Of a DNA stretch of 64,000 nt, positions 1 through 12,860 are shown piece after piece. The translations under genes and the position numbers were made by a program. This DNA comes from Torymus aiolomorphi (Eukaryota; Arthropoda; Insecta; Hymenoptera; Torymidae). Within the stretch, counting starts at the first letter, position 1, and the number at the start of each line of letters is the position of its first letter. The DNA is taken from contig CM070877.1 of the NCBI GenBank assembly GCA_036365515.1, positions 85,658,522 through 85,722,521 on the forward strand. The letters run 5' to 3'. The notes under the pieces are model-generated. The model made no database searches, had not been told where the DNA came from, and saw only the letters and a program-made list of their open reading frames with translations.

Positions 1-761
1 AAAGTCAAATAGTAACAGTAGCGTCAGTTTTCTGTTGTCAATGGCTAAACGAATGTCGTCAGTCAGCTTGAGAACTGCCGTCTGAGTGCTGTGGTGCTGT
101 CGAAATTCGGCCTGGAGGGGATCTAGAAAATTTTTATTATTAAGATACTCCGCGATTTGGTTATGGGCAATCTTTTCAAGCACTTTGGAGAGCAGCACAG
201 TAATGCTATAGGACGAAAGTCTGAAATGGTAGATCGCGCTAGCTTCTTTTTAAGAGCAATTACCTGTGCTTGCTTCCAAGAGCCAGGAAAAACTCCCAGC
301 GAAAAAGAGGTATTGAAAATCCTGACTAAAAATTCGCCGATTATAGGTAAAGTTTTCACGATTACACTCTGGTGAACTCCGTCTATCCCCTTTGCCCGTG
401 AGGAGAAATGCGGTATTGCAAGGACTACGGCACTCAATGTAACTGGTTTAAAACAGGAACCTTCCTCTGTCGCAGGCCAAATGACGTCCATTGCTTCGTC
501 GATGTTTTCAAGAGGAGACACGGGGATCCCGGCAAAGTGAGCGTTCAGCTCCCTCGGTGTGAAGCCATGGAGATCATCCTCTCTACGCTTTGTTAGAAGG
601 CCGAGTTTACGAATTTCCTTCCATATGTCCTTGTTATCATCAAGAGCGTCAGTGAGATGTTTATGAAGGAAGGAGTTACGCTCTTGCGAGTTGCGTAAGT
701 CGACTTCATTGCTGAGCCTAAGGAACTCACCCAACACAGCCGCGCGCCCAGTACGTTTGTA
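1..761 (-). pseudogene. Non-LTR element 1, reverse transcriptase N-terminal part
   Basis: Minus-strand ORF2 remnant of a CR1/Jockey-type retrotransposon. From 737 downward it reads a linker, then early RT motifs: GIDGVHQSVI, the FPGSWKQAQVIALKK block and SDFRPIALLC. The frame then breaks near 180-120, and a second frame continues with HSTQTAVLKLTDDIR and LTLLLLFDF up to the window edge, so the palm and catalytic YADD lie outside. The sequence is closely similar to the element at 56376-58859, so the two belong to one family. The 701-bp element at 762-1462 separates it from its endonuclease part. It is decayed by at least one frameshift and cannot encode a working protein. Confidence 0.85.
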
Positions 762-1462
762 TTACGTCCGGAGACGTATTCTCATTTTAAAGAAAAAGCA
801 TAATTAGTATCAGATATTTCCTGACACATAAAAACGAGAATGCAACTTAATACTACGCAGCGTTCTGCTTATGCGACCTTGTGACGTATAGAGTCACCCA
901 CTCAGGAAGACAACGCATGCAGTTTTTAACATACGGTCGAGCTAGAATCCAAGCCACCGAACTCCGCGGCAGTCGAAAGGCCACACTTTGCAATGCTCAG
1001 CATTTCGCAAGTACGACGACCCAGAAAACTTGTAATACATAAGTTGTCAAAAGATGAATTCGATACGTCACCGGGCTCATCTTTAGCCTAATTATTTTGT
1101 ATTATAAAAGAAGTGATGTGTGTCACGCGAATCAGTCACAGCGTACAAGAAACCTGGCGAACTCCGTGTACCTCTACGACATCGAGAAGTTGAAACCGTA
1201 AGCCTTACACATCTAGTAAGCAGATTTTATAAGTTATTGAAATTGTAATCGTAAGCCTTACTCGTCTAGTAAGCAGATCGTATAAGTTATTTATAGTAAA
1301 TTTATAAAAGCAGGTGTTATAGAAAAGAATTGTAATTGAAATTACAACGCATCGATCTACCAGGAGCCAGCAGATTGTATTGGTAATAAATTATTGTATT
1401 TTATATAATAAACCTACATAAAACCAATTACTACTTATTTCCACTTATTTCCGGACTTAACA
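762..1462 (+). mobile_element. LTR-like element (possible solo LTR) inserted in element 1
   Basis: A 701-bp block splits the ORF2 of element 1 between the RRYK and TGRAA parts of one protein. It is flanked by TTTGTA on both sides (756-761 and 1463-1468), and removing it restores the host reading frame. Its ends are short imperfect inverted repeats, TTACGTCCGG at the left and CCGGACTTAA at the right. On the plus strand it has TATAAAAG at 1103-1110 and several AATAAA signals near 1380-1410, as expected of a U3-R-U5 unit. If the termini are TG...CA, the left edge shifts to about 758, but then the duplication is poor. No coding sequence was seen. A non-autonomous DNA transposon is the main alternative. 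Confidence 0.55.
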
Positions 1463-2110
1463 TTTGTAACGTCTATGGGCCGCATTGCGTTTGTTAATCA
1501 GCTGTCTCAGGTCGGAACCAATCCAAGGAGCATTTAGTTTTTTAGGATTAACAGTTTTTAGAGGCGCTAAGTTATTAATGACATAATTTAAATTCGAATT
1601 TAAATAATGTAACGCGCCCTCCAAATCGGATTCAACCGAACTCATGCTTGCCCAGTCACAGCTTCCCAGTAATTCATTAAATGCGTTCGGACAGATATTT
1701 TTGTAATCTCTGTAGGAGAATGAATGTCTTATAGGTGCTGGAATGAAATAATTAATAGTAGCACCAATAATAGCGTGCTTACCAAAACTGGGCAACATTC
1801 ATTCTTAAAGTTAAGCACCTCATCATTTTCGTCTGTTAGAATCAAGTCGATCCATGTGTGAGATGCTGGAGATTTGTGATGTGTTGGGCCGTGCTGAACA
1901 ATTTGTAGAGACAGCTCTTTTACTAGATTTCTGATGGTATATGCATCAGCATCGGACGACAATGACAAATCAGCATTCAAATCCCTCATGATAAATTTAT
2001 GACTGTTCTCCCCGCAAAGATCTCGCAATACGTCGAGAAGGTCGGTGTCCTTTTGCATGGCAATGTGGGGGTCGGTGTCATCTATAGATGACACCGACTA
2101 GAATTGGTGC
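1463..2110 (-). pseudogene. Non-LTR element 1, endonuclease remnant
   Basis: Minus-strand remnant of the apurinic-like (exonuclease/endonuclease/phosphatase fold) endonuclease domain of ORF2, read in two overlapping frames (2094-1729 and 1798-1457). Visible motifs include FIMRDLNADL (the usual GDFN block with G replaced by R), HTWIDLILT, a degraded catalytic histidine region and an APWIGSDLRQLINKRN linker. The N-terminal part of about 110 residues is missing: upstream (2330-2110) a short GFLNINSIRS start is joined directly to the middle of the domain. The same middle part begins element 4 at about 56380. Inactive. Confidence 0.8.
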
Positions 2111-2329
2111 GACCTGATCGAGTTGATGTTCAGAAAGCCCGCCTTGAGAGAATCCCCACTCCCCGGCATACTTGTAGCAGTCGATCCCAGTCATAATGCC
2201 TGCTCCGATCTGACACGCTGTTCTGCTTCCTGCACTCCATTTACTAAGTTGCATGATGCATTTCTTGTTACGTTTACTTTACTGTTGGGCAGATGTTGTT
2301 TTGAAGCAGATTGGCTCGCCATTTGAATG

Positions 2330-3974
2330 ACTTGTAGATCGGTAGCAGTGGTGAAGACATACGCTCGCTCACCACCTCCTCGTCTGGCCAGAAATCTGCC
2401 GCCCGAGTGCCAAATGTATTTAAAGCCCAGCCCCTGGGCTATGGATCTTAAGCTTTTAAATTTTTGGAATTTGTCATGGGGCAACATCATTGATAAAAAT
2501 GTTATGATTTGGCACACAAGCAGCCGAAACGAAGCCACATGGTTCGGGGTCGATATCATTCGTGGTGATGTAGTTATTAGCAAGCGAGCGCCTAGCCCTC
2601 ATTACTTCTCTGACCAAGCTCGAACTGCCGAGCCTAACTATGTAAGAGGGTAATGCGCCGGATTCCGATAGCAAGCCCCCCTCTGCCTCTCTTCCGTTCC
2701 TCAAGGACTGGTCCCGGGCTTGCATCACGCGTGCTTTTAAGATGTTATCTCTTTTTAGAGAAGGGAGAACTGTTCTGAGCACTGCGAAAGCAACCTCATG
2801 AGTTAGTTCGGTGTCATCGACATAATCTTTTCTTAAAACTCCATTGAGAATCACCTCGAAGCACTCAGAACCATCACTCCCAAAACCCGTAGATGAAGTC
2901 CCAGGGCCAGGCCGCGAGGAAGGATATAATTGCAGCATGTAGTTGCTGGCAGAGTGGGTGGAGCCATCAGCATCACATATCTTCCTGTTAGTTTTCAATA
3001 ATTCTAAATCTACAACGAAATCTAATTCCACACTACCTCTACGAGCACACTGGACACATTCAGAGCTAAGTGCTTTGTCAGGTTTAGATATTAATACAGA
3101 ATTGTTCTCCAGAAGCAGATCACATTTAGCGTTAAAGCAGTCAAGTAAAGTAGTTTGTTTTGTCACTTGCTTCTCGAGAGCGGAGATTCGTGTGAGCAGC
3201 TCCGTGTTTTTACTTAAATTTTCATCATTGGATGTGCTAATAGCATCGCTCGACACTAAACCCCCGGTTCTCAGGGAGCTTTAGATCGTCTAGCTGCTTC
3301 TGGATCATGTCAAACCTTTGAAAAAAATGATCCAGTGTACTCATAGGGATATAAACATACGTAGCACCCACGTTTACATCCCCCTGCGGTGGGGGTAGAG
3401 CGGTGGCGAAAGATGGCCTGTCAGAGTTATTGTCCGCCGATGGCTCAGTCTTCTCTAACTCTCTGTTCAAATCAGCGGATGGTAGGGGCTGAGTTACAGC
3501 GATTCGCCTGGCGCTGTTACTCAGCTGTGCATTATGCGCCTGCGAGCAGCTGATCCGCTCGGCGCCTCTCTCTAGTTCACCCGGCCCCTGTACTCCGGCA
3601 GCCCGCTCCGCAGACTCAGCGCTGGCACCACGCAGCGAGCTAGAGGCGTTCGTGCTGGTGTTACGCGCAGAAGGTTTATCAGCCGGCGTCGATGAGCCAA
3701 GAGGCGAGCGACGGTGAGGGGCGGCAGATGTGTTGGGCGTACGTCGCTGTGAGAGCGGCGCACGCGTGCTAACCTGCGCGCTCATTGGTATGGCGAAGTT
3801 CGACGCCCTCGCTGATTTCGGCTGCTCGTCCGTACAGCACAGGTCGCATGGGGCACCCTTTCGCTTGCCGGAGCATTTCGAGTGGCACGGCCGGTGACAT
3901 ATCGGGCACAATCCCAGCTGCCTCGTTAATGATTCACCACACACCGCGCACCTTCGATCCATGTTCCACAGCAA
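2330..3974 (-). pseudogene. Non-LTR element 1, ORF1 with PHD-type zinc finger
   Basis: ORF1 protein remnant of a CR1-group element, which in this group is an RNA-binding/chaperone protein. Starting at the ATG at 3974 it shows an N-terminal cysteine/histidine cluster (CAVCGES, CPICHRPCHSKC, CDLCC) like a PHD finger. A long serine/proline-rich low-complexity stretch follows, then a predicted coiled coil (SALEKQVTKQTTLLDCF) near 3200-3100. The C-terminal RRM-like block (FKSLRSIAQGLGFKYIWHSGGRFLARR) lies near 2480-2350. Frameshifts near 3250 and 2480 split it into three frames. The order of finger, coiled coil and C-terminal domain matches ORF1 of the element at 22567. Confidence 0.75.
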
Positions 3975-4404
3975 AACAAAACAAAAACACGATCGCTTCT
4001 GCTGATGTTGTTGACCGCTTGCTGTCTGCTGGCGGTTAGCTTGGAAGATTTGAAAATCTTGCCGTTGTAGTGCGGTGCAGTGCTATGCTGGAGCGATGGT
4101 TAGTTGATTGTGATGTGAGGGTGGGAGCGATGATTCCTCCGAACCTGCTCTCACCAACGATGACAGCCAAGACCCGTGAAACGATGGTATGGTTTGCTGG
4201 CTTCGGAGGTTAGACTAAGCGTCGTTTGTAGAAGCAACTCCTGGCTCATAGAACATCATGAAAAGCATGGGCCCTTAGGCGGAGAGCTTGAGAGCCGTTG
4301 GAGCCACTTTCCTATGAAAAAAGCACTCCGAAGAGTGTAACGGTCTTCCAGCAAAGCTTAAGTAACGCAGGAGCAGAAGCAAACGGTGCTGACACTTACC
4401 CGTA
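3975..4404 (-). other. Element 1 5' leader
   Basis: About 430 bases between the ORF1 start and the 3' tail of the next element. No ORF, tandem repeat or clear promoter motif was recognised. By position it is the 5' untranslated region of element 1, or the stub left of it. Confidence 0.4.
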
Positions 4405-4706
4405 CAGAATAGAATAGAATAGAATAGTTCTTTATTGACGTCATAGGGTAAGACCCCGTGTGACGCTGATTAGTTGAATACAGTATGTATACATGACAAT
4501 GAGTAAAGCGCAATTATAAAAATAAAATAACAAATGATGATTATGATAGTAATGATAATAAGTAGAGCGCATTTTTTAAAAATAAAATAACAATTGATAT
4601 TTATGGTAATAGTAATAACAGTAAACGTGATAATAGAAAACAATATTAAAATAAAAAAAAAACAAAATAAAGACAAAAAGGCGCAGGATATGAGCGTGTA
4701 ACAAGC
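4405..4706 (-). other. Non-LTR element 2 3' UTR and (TATTC)n tail
   Basis: On the minus strand this follows the stop of the RT ORF, contains an AATAAAG signal (ctttatt at 4431) and ends in four to five copies of TATTC (plus strand gaata, 4404-4427). Short tandem tails of this kind are usual for CR1/Jockey-group elements and mark the 3' end. Confidence 0.7.
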
Positions 4707-6128
4707 CTAAAATATAAATCTATACAGCGAAGTGCGCAGAGTAGAGTAAACGGGTAGCGGGGTGGTCGGTAGCAGTCGCCGTGCCGGAAAATCAAAGAGC
4801 AGGCAGGTCGGAAGGCCATCATCCCGGTTGAACAGGGTGTTACGTAGAGTTCGTTTGAAAAGCAGGAGGTTAGCGGAGGCGAAGTCTGTGACGTGAATGG
4901 AGTTGAGTAGATCCATCGCGTCGAGCGCGAAGGAGTGTTTATAGGCCTCGGTTCGCCGCGGAGGTGGTTCAAACGGCTGGGGCAGGCGGCGGTCTGATCG
5001 TCGCAGGTCGATATCGATATTTTGCCGGCAACTGAAGCGATCAATGAGGTAAGAGGGGTGGGCGCTAGACACCACTTTGAAAGCCTGGAGACCTATAAAG
5101 TAATCGCGCCTTCGCCTCGCAGACAGCCATCCTAGAGCGAGCCTGTAAGGCGTAATATGGTCACGGCGAGGTACTCTGTCGACCACGAACCGCACGCAGG
5201 CTTTGAGAGCTTTCTGGAGCTTTTCGGTCCGATCCTTGTCGACGTGGTTGTAGACAGGTGCAGCGTAATCGAGATTGGGGAAAACGAGCGTCTCCACTAG
5301 GTGCTTGCGCGTGTCACGGGTTAAAGCATGGCGAAAGAAACGCAGGGTGTAGAGAGAGCCAAACACTTTGCGCGTGACATGCTTGACGTGGACTTGCCAG
5401 TCAAGGGTGTTGGTGAAAAACACTCCGAGGCTCCGTGCTCCCATCACATAGGGGAGGCTGGTACCGTCTATCATCACACGAGGTAGGGTTTCGAGGTCAA
5501 GCTCGCGAGTGTAGGCGACGCTTCCAAGAATCATGACCTTGGTTTTCCCAGAGTTGAGAGTGAGACCATTAGAGCGGGCCCAGTCGGCGATCGCTTGGGC
5601 ATCTCGAGTGACACAGTCGAGAGCACAATGGAAGTTGGCGGGAAAGAAGTGATGGTATAGCTGAGTGTCATCGGAGAAGATTATGACCTTTGAGAAGCGG
5701 ACGACTGCCGGGAGGTCGTTTATGTAAATGGCGAAGAGTAGGGGGCCGAGAACGCTCCCTTGCGGCACTCCAGACTCCGCGCGAAGCCAGTCGGAAATTT
5801 TCCCCCCTGAATCGATTACAGTCTGTAACCTGTCTGCAAGGTACGAGAAAAACCACCGCAGGGCATGGGTGGAAAAGTTCAGGGCCTTCAGTTTGGCGAG
5901 TAGTATGGCGTGAGAGATCGAGTCGAAGGCTTTTGAGAAATCAGAGAGTATGGGAAGAGTGAGCTTTCGCAGGTCGACTGCATGGCGTATGTCATCAAAC
6001 ACCCCTAGGAGGGCAGTCTGGGTGCTGTGTCCGGGGCGTAAGCACGCTTGGCGAGGATGGACAAGCCGGTGAGCGAAAGCGGGCGAGGTCGGCAGCAGAG
6101 CCCGAGCTGCGTGCAAGGCGGTACGCAT
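4707..6128 (-). pseudogene. Non-LTR element 2, reverse transcriptase (473-aa open frame)
   Basis: A long uninterrupted minus-strand frame covering RT motif 2 to the C-terminus. It shows RPGHSTQTALL, SDFSKAFDS, GVPQGSVLGPLLFAIYINDL, IIFSDDTQLY, the thumb, and the C-terminal RRRDYFIGL region. The catalytic box is FSDD instead of the usual F/YADD; both aspartates remain. The first 20 or so residues are out of frame with the family: a large internal deletion removed the RT fingers and joined the post-endonuclease linker (6129-6240) to motif 2. Probably not functional despite the open frame, but recently active by appearance. Confidence 0.85.
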
Positions 6129-7080
6129 GGTCGCGGGGATTTACCCACGGTTTTCGGCGGGATGGCAGCGCAATTTTCCGCAGGGGCGCGACGCAATCAA
6201 ACGCATTCGTCAGCGCAGAGTTAAGCGCACGCTCCGCCGCGTTTACATTAGTGAAGCACGGGCCTGAGACGAGCTCAGAAGTGGTCGTGGTGGCGATGAA
6301 CGAGTGGGGCGGGAAGGGAGCTTGGGGGTCAAGCGTGGGGAGGTGACCGATGAGGGCGAGACGAAGCGACTCTGGATCGACCTTCTTAAGTTGCGAAGCG
6401 TCACCGACTTGATGGTAGATGAAGGTTCGGCGCAGGCTAGTGAAATTTCTGTAAAGTCGTGCCCAGCAATGAAGGGGGCGTCAGACTTCGAGTAGCTAAG
6501 CACACGATCGTTATTTTTAACGATGAGAAGGTCGATCCAGGTATGCGAACCTCTCCAGAGCTGGTGATGAGTGGGATCAGATGGGACGAGGAAAAGTGAG
6601 TTGGAGCAGATGGAGTTGTTGAGATGGGTGGCGTCAGGGGAGTTAGGGAGGGCCATGTTCATATTGAAATCGCCTGCGATGATGACGGAAGGGAAGTGAG
6701 GGAGATGGTTAGCGAGGCAGTTGAAAAAGTTAATGGGGTATGAAGCGTGCGGGCGGCGATATACAGCGGCGAAAAGAAGTCGTAGCTGGCCCTTTCTCAG
6801 CTCGCATCTTATGTATTCGGGGGTGTTGTCATAGAGTGGATCCGAGCCAGCTAAAACTACGACGCTGAAGGTGTCACGGCCGTAGAGGCCGACGCCATCA
6901 CCACCCATTCCCTCTCTATCGACATGAATGAAATTAAAGCCGTCGAGGCTTTATCGATAGCATTCGCTAATCGCGATGGCGTCGAAGCGAGACTCAGCAA
7001 CCTTGGCCTCGAGCAGCGCGAAATGAGAAGGGAATAGGCCGTTCACATTTATGTGGCCGGCGATGAACGATTTGGGGGTT
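6129..7080 (-). pseudogene. Non-LTR element 2, endonuclease domain
   Basis: Minus-strand EEP endonuclease. It begins near 7080 with AGHINVNGLF, runs through FDAIAISE, and after one in-frame stop near 6960 continues with MGGDGVGLYGRD, LLFAAVYRRPH, VIIAGDFNMN, SHTWIDLLIV and IAGHDFTEIS (catalytic His/Asp box). The main frame (6908-6243) shifts near 6400, and a linker with KPWVNPRDHAYR continues in another frame to about 6130. No ORF1 is found upstream; the leader repeats follow directly. One stop plus a frameshift make it inactive. Confidence 0.8.
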
Positions 7081-8155
<1,075 letters not shown>

Positions 8156-8173
8156 AGAGAGAGAGAGAGAGAG

Positions 8174-8507
8174 AATTTGAATTGAATTTGAATTTATTAA
8201 AACTAGGCTAAGGACTCGTGGTCCAAGGTAGTCTGTGCAGTGCAACAGAAATACAGTTTTTTTAGAATTACATATGATTCGGGCGGCACATGCCCGACGC
8301 AGGACTCGATATAAAAATATAAAAGTTTAAAATAATAATAAAACGAAAGAAGAGCAAAAATATAAAGACAAAATAGTAAAAACTAGATAACAAAAAATGT
8401 ACATCGTAAAAAAAAATAAAATAAATTATACACAATGAAATTACAAAATCGCAGCGTAAAAGATGTACAATAAAAGAACAAATAAATAAGCTACATTAAT
8501 AAGAACG
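8174..8507 (-). other. Element 3 3' UTR and tail
   Basis: AT-rich minus-strand 3' UTR after the ORF2 stop near 8508. It ends in repeated TTCAAA/TTCAAT units (plus strand 8174-8200, tttgaattgaatttgaattt) right against the GA tract. Confidence 0.65.
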
Positions 8508-9699
8508 GTTAAAAATAAACTCGAAGTGAGTGTGGCAGATCGTTCCATAGGTATGCGGCCCCAATGTAGAATGAGTGACGCATGCAGCGTGACCAGGTGG
8601 CAATTTTTTGTCTTACTTACTCTCAAAGAACGTGACGTCACTTACATGTGAGTGATAAGGATAGAAGGTCACCGCCTGGTCATCCTGGGCGCCTACACTC
8701 TTTACTGAAACTCTCGATTTTAAGATCGAGTGAAGAGCCTCTCTTACTGCCTAGTCGGTCCGGGTCCATGAATTTGAAGCAGTTCGCAAGATAAGGTGGA
8801 TTGCCGCTCTTTAATATAGAAGCTAGGAAGCACAATACGAGGTACTCGCGCCTGACCTTTAGGGCAGCAACTTATTGGAGATATAGTCCGGCGTGATGTG
8901 GTCAAATAACTTGGTGCCGCTAGCAAACCGAATCACCGCATTCAAACATCTCGTAAGCTTCACGGTGAGCTCATTGGACAGTCCCAGAAACAGGCTAGCA
9001 CAGTAGTCGAAATATGGAAATATGAGGGTCTTAATTAACATTAGCTTCATGGACGATGGTAGAAACACCTGATTCTTGCGTAAATGTGCAAGAGCGGCAA
9101 AACTTTTCTTGGCGGTAATGTTGCACTGGTCCCTCCATGTGAGCGACTTGTTGATGGTGATCCCGAGAACCTTAAGTGAATCGCTCATAATAATGACGTT
9201 GCCATCAAGAAGGACCGGAGGATTATTCAAAACATTAACTTTAGTCTTGTAGCCTCTTGAATCGATCCACATAGCCTGGGTTTTGCTGGCATCCACAGCA
9301 AAACCATTGTCGGAAGCCCAACACGAGACATTAGCCAGATCTAAATTTATTTTCTCGATAATACTGTTGATATCCTTGAAACTACCGCTGCAGTAGATGA
9401 CGGAATCGTCGGCGTATAAATGACACTTGCAGAATTGAAGGGCAGATGGAAGATCATTAATAAATAATGAAAATAGAAGAGGCCCCAACACACTTCCTTG
9501 AGGGATACCACACAATCTGCTTAACGGCGTTGACGTAAAGCCATCGGGTAACACAACAGTTTGCGTGTGGCCCGATAGAAAGGAGCGTATCCAGCAGCAG
9601 GAAGAATCAGAAAAGCCGTAGGTACGTAACTTGTAGATGAGCACATTAATGTCCATCCCTTCAAATGCTCGTGAAAAATCGATCGTGACCAGTAACGTG
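8508..9699 (-). pseudogene. Element 3 ORF2, RT palm to C-terminus
   Basis: Minus-strand RT continuing from 19228. It reads LLVTIDFSRAF (motif 3), GIPQGSVLGPLLFSLFINDL, YADDSVIYC (intact catalytic box near 9412), the thumb (LKVLGITINKSLTW) and the end of the main frame near 8859. Shifted frames down to 8508 carry the conserved C-terminal AAYLWNDLPHSLR block. Frameshifts near 8870 and 8690 break the tail. The N-terminal edge is the TG target duplication of the satellite-bodied element. Confidence 0.88.
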
Positions 9700-9770
9700 C
9701 CCACATAGCATGAAAGCTTCCTGGAAGTTTTATGAAAGCTTCCAAGAAAGATTCGAAATCTTACAGGAAA

Positions 9771-10740
9771 CTTACATGGAAGATTCCTGAAAGCTCAAAA
9801 TGTCCGCCCTTCTTTCTCACAAAAAGCTTTCAGGGAAGATTCTATTAATTTTCCCAGAAAGCTTTCCGGGATCTTTCATCAAACTTTTAAAAGAGTAACT
9901 GGAAGCTTTGTGAAAGATTTGTCAATCTTTCTGGAAGCTTTCTTGAAAGAATACGGTAAGTTTACAGAGAATCTTTCAGGAAGACTTTAGTAAGATAGCT
10001 GTAAATATCTTTGTAAGGTTTTTGATAGTTTTATTTAAATCTTTCAGAAAGCTTACATGGAAGATTCCTGAAAGCTCAAAATGTCCGCCCTTTTTTCTCA
10101 CAAAAAGCTTTCAGGAAAGATTCTATTAATCTTCCCAGAAAGCTTTCCGGGATCTTTTATCAAACTTTTAAAAGAGTAACTGGTAGCTTTGTGAAAGATT
10201 TGTCAATCTTTATGGAAGCTTTCTTGAAAGAATACGGTAAGTTTACAGAGAATCTTTCAGCAAGACTTTAGTAAGATAGCTGTAAAGATCCTTGTAAGGT
10301 TTTTGACAGATTTATTGAAATCTTTCAGAAAGCTTACATGAAAGATTCCTGTAAGCTTAAAATTCCGCCCAATTCTTTCTCGAAAGGATACGGTAAGTTT
10401 ACAGGAAATCTTCCAATAAGACTTTAGTAAGGTAGCTGTAAAGATCCTTGTAAGGTTTTTGATAGATTTATTGAAATCTTTCAGAAAGCTTACATAAAAG
10501 ATTCCTGTAAGCTTAAAATTCTGCCCAATTTACTGGCAAAAGCTTTAAAAAAAATCTATTAATATTTCCGGAAAACTTTCCAGGACCTTTCATCAAGTTT
10601 TTAAAAGAATAACTGGAAGCTTTGTGAAAGATTTGTCAATCTTTCAGAAAGATTCTACGAAACATTCTAGTAATCTTTCAAGAAACCTTTCACGAACCTT
10701 TTTCAAGTTCTTGAAAGATTACTTTGGAACTTAAAGCCAT
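9771..10740. repeat. Left array of the TIR element, about 281-bp units
   Basis: Units begin with gcttacatggaagattcctg-like sequence at 9771, 10052, 10332 and 10488. The first two are nearly identical over 281 bp, the third has lost about 125 bp internally, and the fourth is diverged. Each contains several AAGCTT sites. Confidence 0.85.
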
Positions 10741-12860
10741 ACATATTACATACAATACTCTAAAGTATAACTATTATTACAATTCTCGCATATTATTTAG
10801 AATTTATTACTATATTAATCGCAATTTTTTCATCGCAGAAAAAATTTTACATAAAATTTTTTGACCTAACCGGGAATCGAACCTACAGCCCTTGGGTTAC
10901 TACGCACGCATGCTATCCGTTACGCTATCACTCGCTTGAAGGAGTTGGAACATTTTCATCCAAACAAGGTGCACTATCTACGATTATTTAATTGTTATTA
11001 AATAATATCATACATACATACCTAACATACATGTTATTATTTCGATTATTCATCTAAAATATTAATGGCTTTAAAATGGCCATGTAAAATACCGAAACGA
11101 TACCTACCTTACCGGCACCTAAGTTTTATTTTTTTTATCGTATTTAAACAAAAATATCAGAGAAAAGCGTTCTTTTACGGAAATCCAACGCTTTTTCCTA
11201 AAGTTTGTGTTTAGATGTAATAAAAAAAATAAAATTTTGGTGCCGATAAGCTAGGGATCTACGTTTGAGTTGAACATGGCCTCAAAGTTAAAACGGTATT
11301 ATAAAATCAAGTTTCAATTAAAACATTATAAAATCAATTATAAATGTATTAAAATATTATCAAATTTACTTTATTTATATTTGCTTATATTCTATATATG
11401 TTTAATATAAATGGATAAAGAAATTTTTCAATTCATTAAAAAAGCATAATTTTGTTCTAAGTTGATGAAATCTTCAAATCTATATTTTCAACTCAAAAAT
11501 AACTTCAAAATAGTCTCAAAAGAGATGAAAAGAGAGGGGATTAAACATATTGCAAGAATATGTGTTTATATTAGATGCATCTTTAAGATGAAATGGCGAA
11601 AAAGTTATTTACAATTCATATAACTATTATGTATTTAGAAAAAGTTTTTACTTTTTCAAATCACATTTTTAAGACCAAAATAACTCGTGAGTAGTTATAA
11701 ATACATAATTTATAATGAAATTAACTGTACTTTAAGAATATCGGTATCCATTTTCTATACCTGAAGAACCAATTAAAAAGAAAATTATTTCTGAAACAAA
11801 AAATTTTGGCAAAATTGTTATTTTATCAAAATAAGACCTTATTGTCATTCATTTGACTCCAAAATTTAATCAGTTCTGAGTTAAGACATACGTAAGATGC
11901 ATGCAAAAGTTCAGCTCATTACGTCTATCCGTTCAAGAGTTATGCCGGGGACAAAATTTCGTTTCATAAATTCATACATACATACATTTTTTTAAAACCT
12001 ATTATTCTGACTCAGAAATCTCAAAAACATCGAAATTCATCAAAATCTCTGTTTTGAAAATTTTCACTATTACAACGCTTTCTCTTTGAGAAATAAATAT
12101 AGTGTCAATAGGGAGAAATAAAATTCGTATACTGAATATATTTTAACACTCCGTGCGCAAAGCTCGACTTCGCACACACTCAAATAAAAAAGCATATGCT
12201 AAATCAAGCTTTGTACACGTCGTATACAAAAATACGGTTCGATACGCGAGCGAGAAGGTGATTTGAACCTTGTGTGACCTTTTCACCCTAGCTTCGCTCA
12301 GGTGCAAACGTCCACACTAGGATAAAATCACTTTGACGCACTAGCATCGAAATTTATCTGTATTATTTTGACTCTCCGTGCGCAAAGCGCGATTTCGCGC
12401 ACGCTTGTTTTTTGAATAAAAAAGCATACGCTAAATCAAGCTTTGTACACATCGTGTCAAAAGATACTGTTCGATACACAAGCGAAAAGGTACACGCGTT
12501 AGTATCAAACTGTACTATTTCTAAACAAAGAAAATATTAACTTTAATTATTAATTTTAAACATTCATTTGGAAAAACACGTCTTCCTTTTATGCAAATAC
12601 AATACTCAGAATTCATTTGGCAATTCTTATGAGAGTACTATTATGAGAGATAATTGTTGAAAAATTGGATCAAAATGACAAAAATGCAGATTCCTACTTA
12701 TCAACATTAAAATTATTTTTAATTAAAAAGTTTTTAAACAGTTTTTGGAAAACCACAATTTTAACGCCCTCCTTATATTTAAATACTATACATAGAATTA
12801 TTTTATAGCCATTCTATTATAATTTTGATAAAGTATACTCGTTGGAAGATGATGTCGGTA
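10741..12860. other. AT-rich spacer inside the TIR element
   Basis: Non-satellite stretch of about 2.1 kb. It holds a tRNA-like sequence (10863-10937), an imperfect inverted pair around accgg-cacctaag at 11110 and gtgccgataag at 11240, and a direct duplication of about 225 bp (tccgtgcgcaaagc at 12151 and 12376). No ORF longer than background. It may be an older insertion or the original internal region of the element. Confidence 0.6.
10863..10937 (-). other. tRNA-like sequence (SINE-head type)
   Basis: The minus strand carries a perfect A-box-like TAGCGTAACGG and a perfect B box GGTTCGATTCC, about 35 bases apart, in a span of tRNA size. The acceptor and anticodon stems do not form convincingly, so I read it as a tRNA-derived relic or SINE head with pol III promoter boxes rather than a working tRNA gene. 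Confidence 0.55.

Noticed and set aside
10863..10937. Functional tRNA gene
   Set aside because: Promoter boxes are good, but acceptor and anticodon stems do not form. Listed as tRNA-like only.
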